Positions 5,381-6,609 of a DNA stretch of 6,609 bases are shown here, one piece after another (the first letter of the stretch is position 1; the number at the start of each line of letters is the position of its first letter). The stretch spans positions 1 to 6,609 of the forward strand of contig JAKLDX010000063.1 of NCBI GenBank assembly GCA_022703295.1, given 5' to 3'. The position numbers and the translations under genes are program-made. The notes beneath the pieces are model-generated. The model was given only the letters and a program-made list of their open reading frames with translations. It searched no databases and was not told the origin of the DNA. Origin of the DNA: Candidatus Omnitrophota bacterium (GTDB taxonomy: Bacteria; Omnitrophota; Gorgyraeia; 2-01-FULL-45-10).

Positions 5381-6609
5381 TTATTTTTTGACGTAATTTT
5401 TACCTAAAATCTGAGCCAGGTCTTCATCCGGCGTTGTGATCAGCTTCAGGTCAAATTTTTGTTGCAATACTTTGAATACGTTCGGCGTTATGAATGCCGG
5501 GGGTGTGGGGCCGACCCTGATACCTTTGATGTCAAGAGCCAGCAGTGTCAGGAGTATCGCAACCGCCTTCTGCTCGAACCATGACAACACCAATGAAAGC
5601 GGCAGGTCATTGACCCCACAGTTAAAGGCCTTGGACAATGCAAGAGCAACCTGAATAGCGGAGTAGGCATTATTGCACTGGCCCATGTCTAATAACCTCG
5701 GGATGCCGTCTATGGCGCCGAAATCGAGTTTATTGAAACGGTATTTGCCGCAGGCAAGCGTAAGTATCACGCAATCCTGCGGAACTTTTTCCGCAAATTC
5801 CGTATAGTAGTTCCTTCCGCTCTTCGCGCCATCGCATCCGCCTATCAGGAAGAACCTTTTTATCTTGCCCGACTTGACCGCAGCGACGATCTTATCGGCG
5901 ATCTTCAGTATGGCGGTATGATGAAATCCGGTCATGATTTTCTTACCTGGTGCCTGCGGCAGAGGCGGCAGGGATTTCGCTTTTTTTATCAGTCCCGAGA
6001 AATCCCTTCCTTTAATATGCGTAGCCCCCGCGATACCGGTTATGCCGACCGTAAACAGCCTGTCTGTGTAAGTATTAGCGGGCGGCGTCAACACGCAGTT
6101 CGTTGTCGCGAGTATAGCGCCGCTGAAAGCGCTAAATTCTTTTTTCTGGTCCTGCCATGCGCCTCCGTAGTTACCCGCTAAGTGCTTGAATTTCTTCAGC
6201 TCAGGATAGCTATGGGCCGGCAGCATCTCGCTGTGGGTGTAAATGTTTATCCCGGTGCCTTCGGTCTGTTTTAATAATTCATAAAGATCCAGAAGATCAT
6301 GGCCTGTGACCAGTATGCCCGGGCCTTTAACCGTGCCTGTATCGACCTCGGTCGGGACAGGATCGCCAAATCGCTCGGTATGCGCTTTATCCAGGACCTC
6401 CATTATCCTCAGGTTCATCCTGCCGCATTTCAGAACCATTTCAAGATACTGGTCCGTATCGAAACTAACGTTGGTAATGGTTTTGAACAGGGCTTCGTGC
6501 ATAAACGCGTCTACTTCCTCGTCCCTGGCGCCGAGCTCTCTTGCATGAAAAGCATACGCCGCTATGCCTTTCAGCCCGAAGAGAAGGATATCCTGTAAAC
6601 TCTGTATGT
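5381..6609 (-). CDS. hcp: Hybrid cluster protein Hcp (hydroxylamine/NO reductase family), N-terminus beyond window
   Basis: Hcp carries a hybrid Fe-S-O cluster and acts in the cytoplasm. It is described as a hydroxylamine reductase and as a high-affinity NO reductase involved in S-nitrosylation signalling. The 408 visible residues are the C-terminal three quarters. The frame is open to the right edge and begins QSLQDILLFGLKGIAAYA. All seven hybrid-cluster ligands can be found, numbered from the first visible residue. They are H103 (TGHDL), E127 (HSEML), C171 (TTNC), C258 (GGCDGA, the persulfide cysteine), C286 (ACGKYRFN), C311 (MGQCNN) and E345 (WFEQKA). Spacings match Desulfovibrio Hcp (for example 24, 44, 28 and 25 residues between successive ligands). 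About 140 residues with the N-terminal cluster cysteines are missing, so the Hcp class cannot be given. An internal ATG at 6502 is not the start, because family sequence continues upstream. No Hcr reductase follows; rubredoxin or ferredoxin downstream could donate electrons. Confidence 0.97.
   Translation of the reverse strand, partial: IQSLQDILLFGLKGIAAYAFHARELGARDEEVDAFMHEALFKTITNVSFDTDQYLEMVLKCGRMNLRIMEVLDKAHTERFGDPVPTEVDTGTVKGPGILVTGHDLLDLYELLKQTEGTGINIYTHSEMLPAHSYPELKKFKHLAGNYGGAWQDQKKEFSAFSGAILATTNCVLTPPANTYTDRLFTVGITGIAGATHIKGRDFSGLIKKAKSLPPLPQAPGKKIMTGFHHTAILKIADKIVAAVKSGKIKRFFLIGGCDGAKSGRNYYTEFAEKVPQDCVILTLACGKYRFNKLDFGAIDGIPRLLDMGQCNNAYSAIQVALALSKAFNCGVNDLPLSLVLSWFEQKAVAILLTLLALDIKGIRVGPTPPAFITPNVFKVLQQKFDLKLITTPDEDLAQILGKNYVKK

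Noticed and set aside
370..6598. Plus-strand open frames of 70-135 codons across the window
   Set aside because: Each lies antisense to a well-recognised minus-strand gene, has no family-like motif, and has no ribosome binding site that I could support.
1..6609. CRISPR arrays, tRNAs, insertion sequences or phage genes
   Set aside because: No direct repeat series, cloverleaf pattern, transposase motif or terminal inverted repeats were seen, and coding density is high throughout.

Overview
The window is a compact run of redox and anaerobic-metabolism genes, all on the minus strand, so it reads from high to low coordinates. An Hcp (hybrid cluster protein), a B12-dependent class II ribonucleotide reductase, rubredoxin, a Thermotoga-type single-cluster ferredoxin and a 2-oxoacid:ferredoxin oxidoreductase subunit together indicate a strictly or mainly anaerobic bacterium. 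It carries thiol-based and iron-sulfur defences against brief oxidant or NO stress. Strong GGAGG-type ribosome binding sites, moderate GC and frequent ATA isoleucine codons fit an uncultured anaerobic lineage. Omnitrophota or a similar phylum would be a guess, because no marker gene in the window fixes the taxonomy.

Layout in the direction of transcription. At the right edge is hcp, cut at its N-terminus (5381-6609). A 21-codon micro-ORF with an exceptionally strong Shine-Dalgarno sequence follows 18 nt later (5297-5362). The stretch 5165-5296 is the only real intergenic space. It holds a terminator-like hairpin, an AT-rich dyad and an extended -10 promoter. From there a probable single operon runs to the left edge. 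It begins with a thiol peroxidase fused to pterin-4a-carbinolamine dehydratase (4310-5164), then a DJ-1/PfpI-family protein (3806-4309) and NrdJ (1972-3768). A UlaG-like metallo-beta-lactamase-fold protein (1343-1972), rubredoxin (1185-1343), ferredoxin (959-1144) and a gamma-alpha fused 2-oxoacid:ferredoxin oxidoreductase subunit cut at its C-terminus (1-941) complete it. Four of the junctions are very tight: TAGATG, TGATG, TAATG and a 17-nt gap.

The genes can be read as one programme. Kor-type oxidation of 2-oxoacids supplies low-potential electrons to ferredoxin, and rubredoxin carries electrons on to detoxifying enzymes. Tpx removes peroxides, the DJ-1 protein may repair or sense thiol or carbonyl damage, and NrdJ supplies deoxynucleotides by an oxygen-tolerant radical mechanism. 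Hcp, in the unit just upstream, handles NO or hydroxylamine. This functional link is inferred from gene order.

The most unusual points are the peroxiredoxin-PCD fusion, the micro-ORF between hcp and the tpx promoter, the replacement of the usual catalytic glutamate by glutamine in the DJ-1 protein, and a 15-bp sequence (13 matches) shared by the regions upstream of tpx and nrdJ. The rubredoxin gene and the true TTG start of the ferredoxin are easily missed in automatic annotation.
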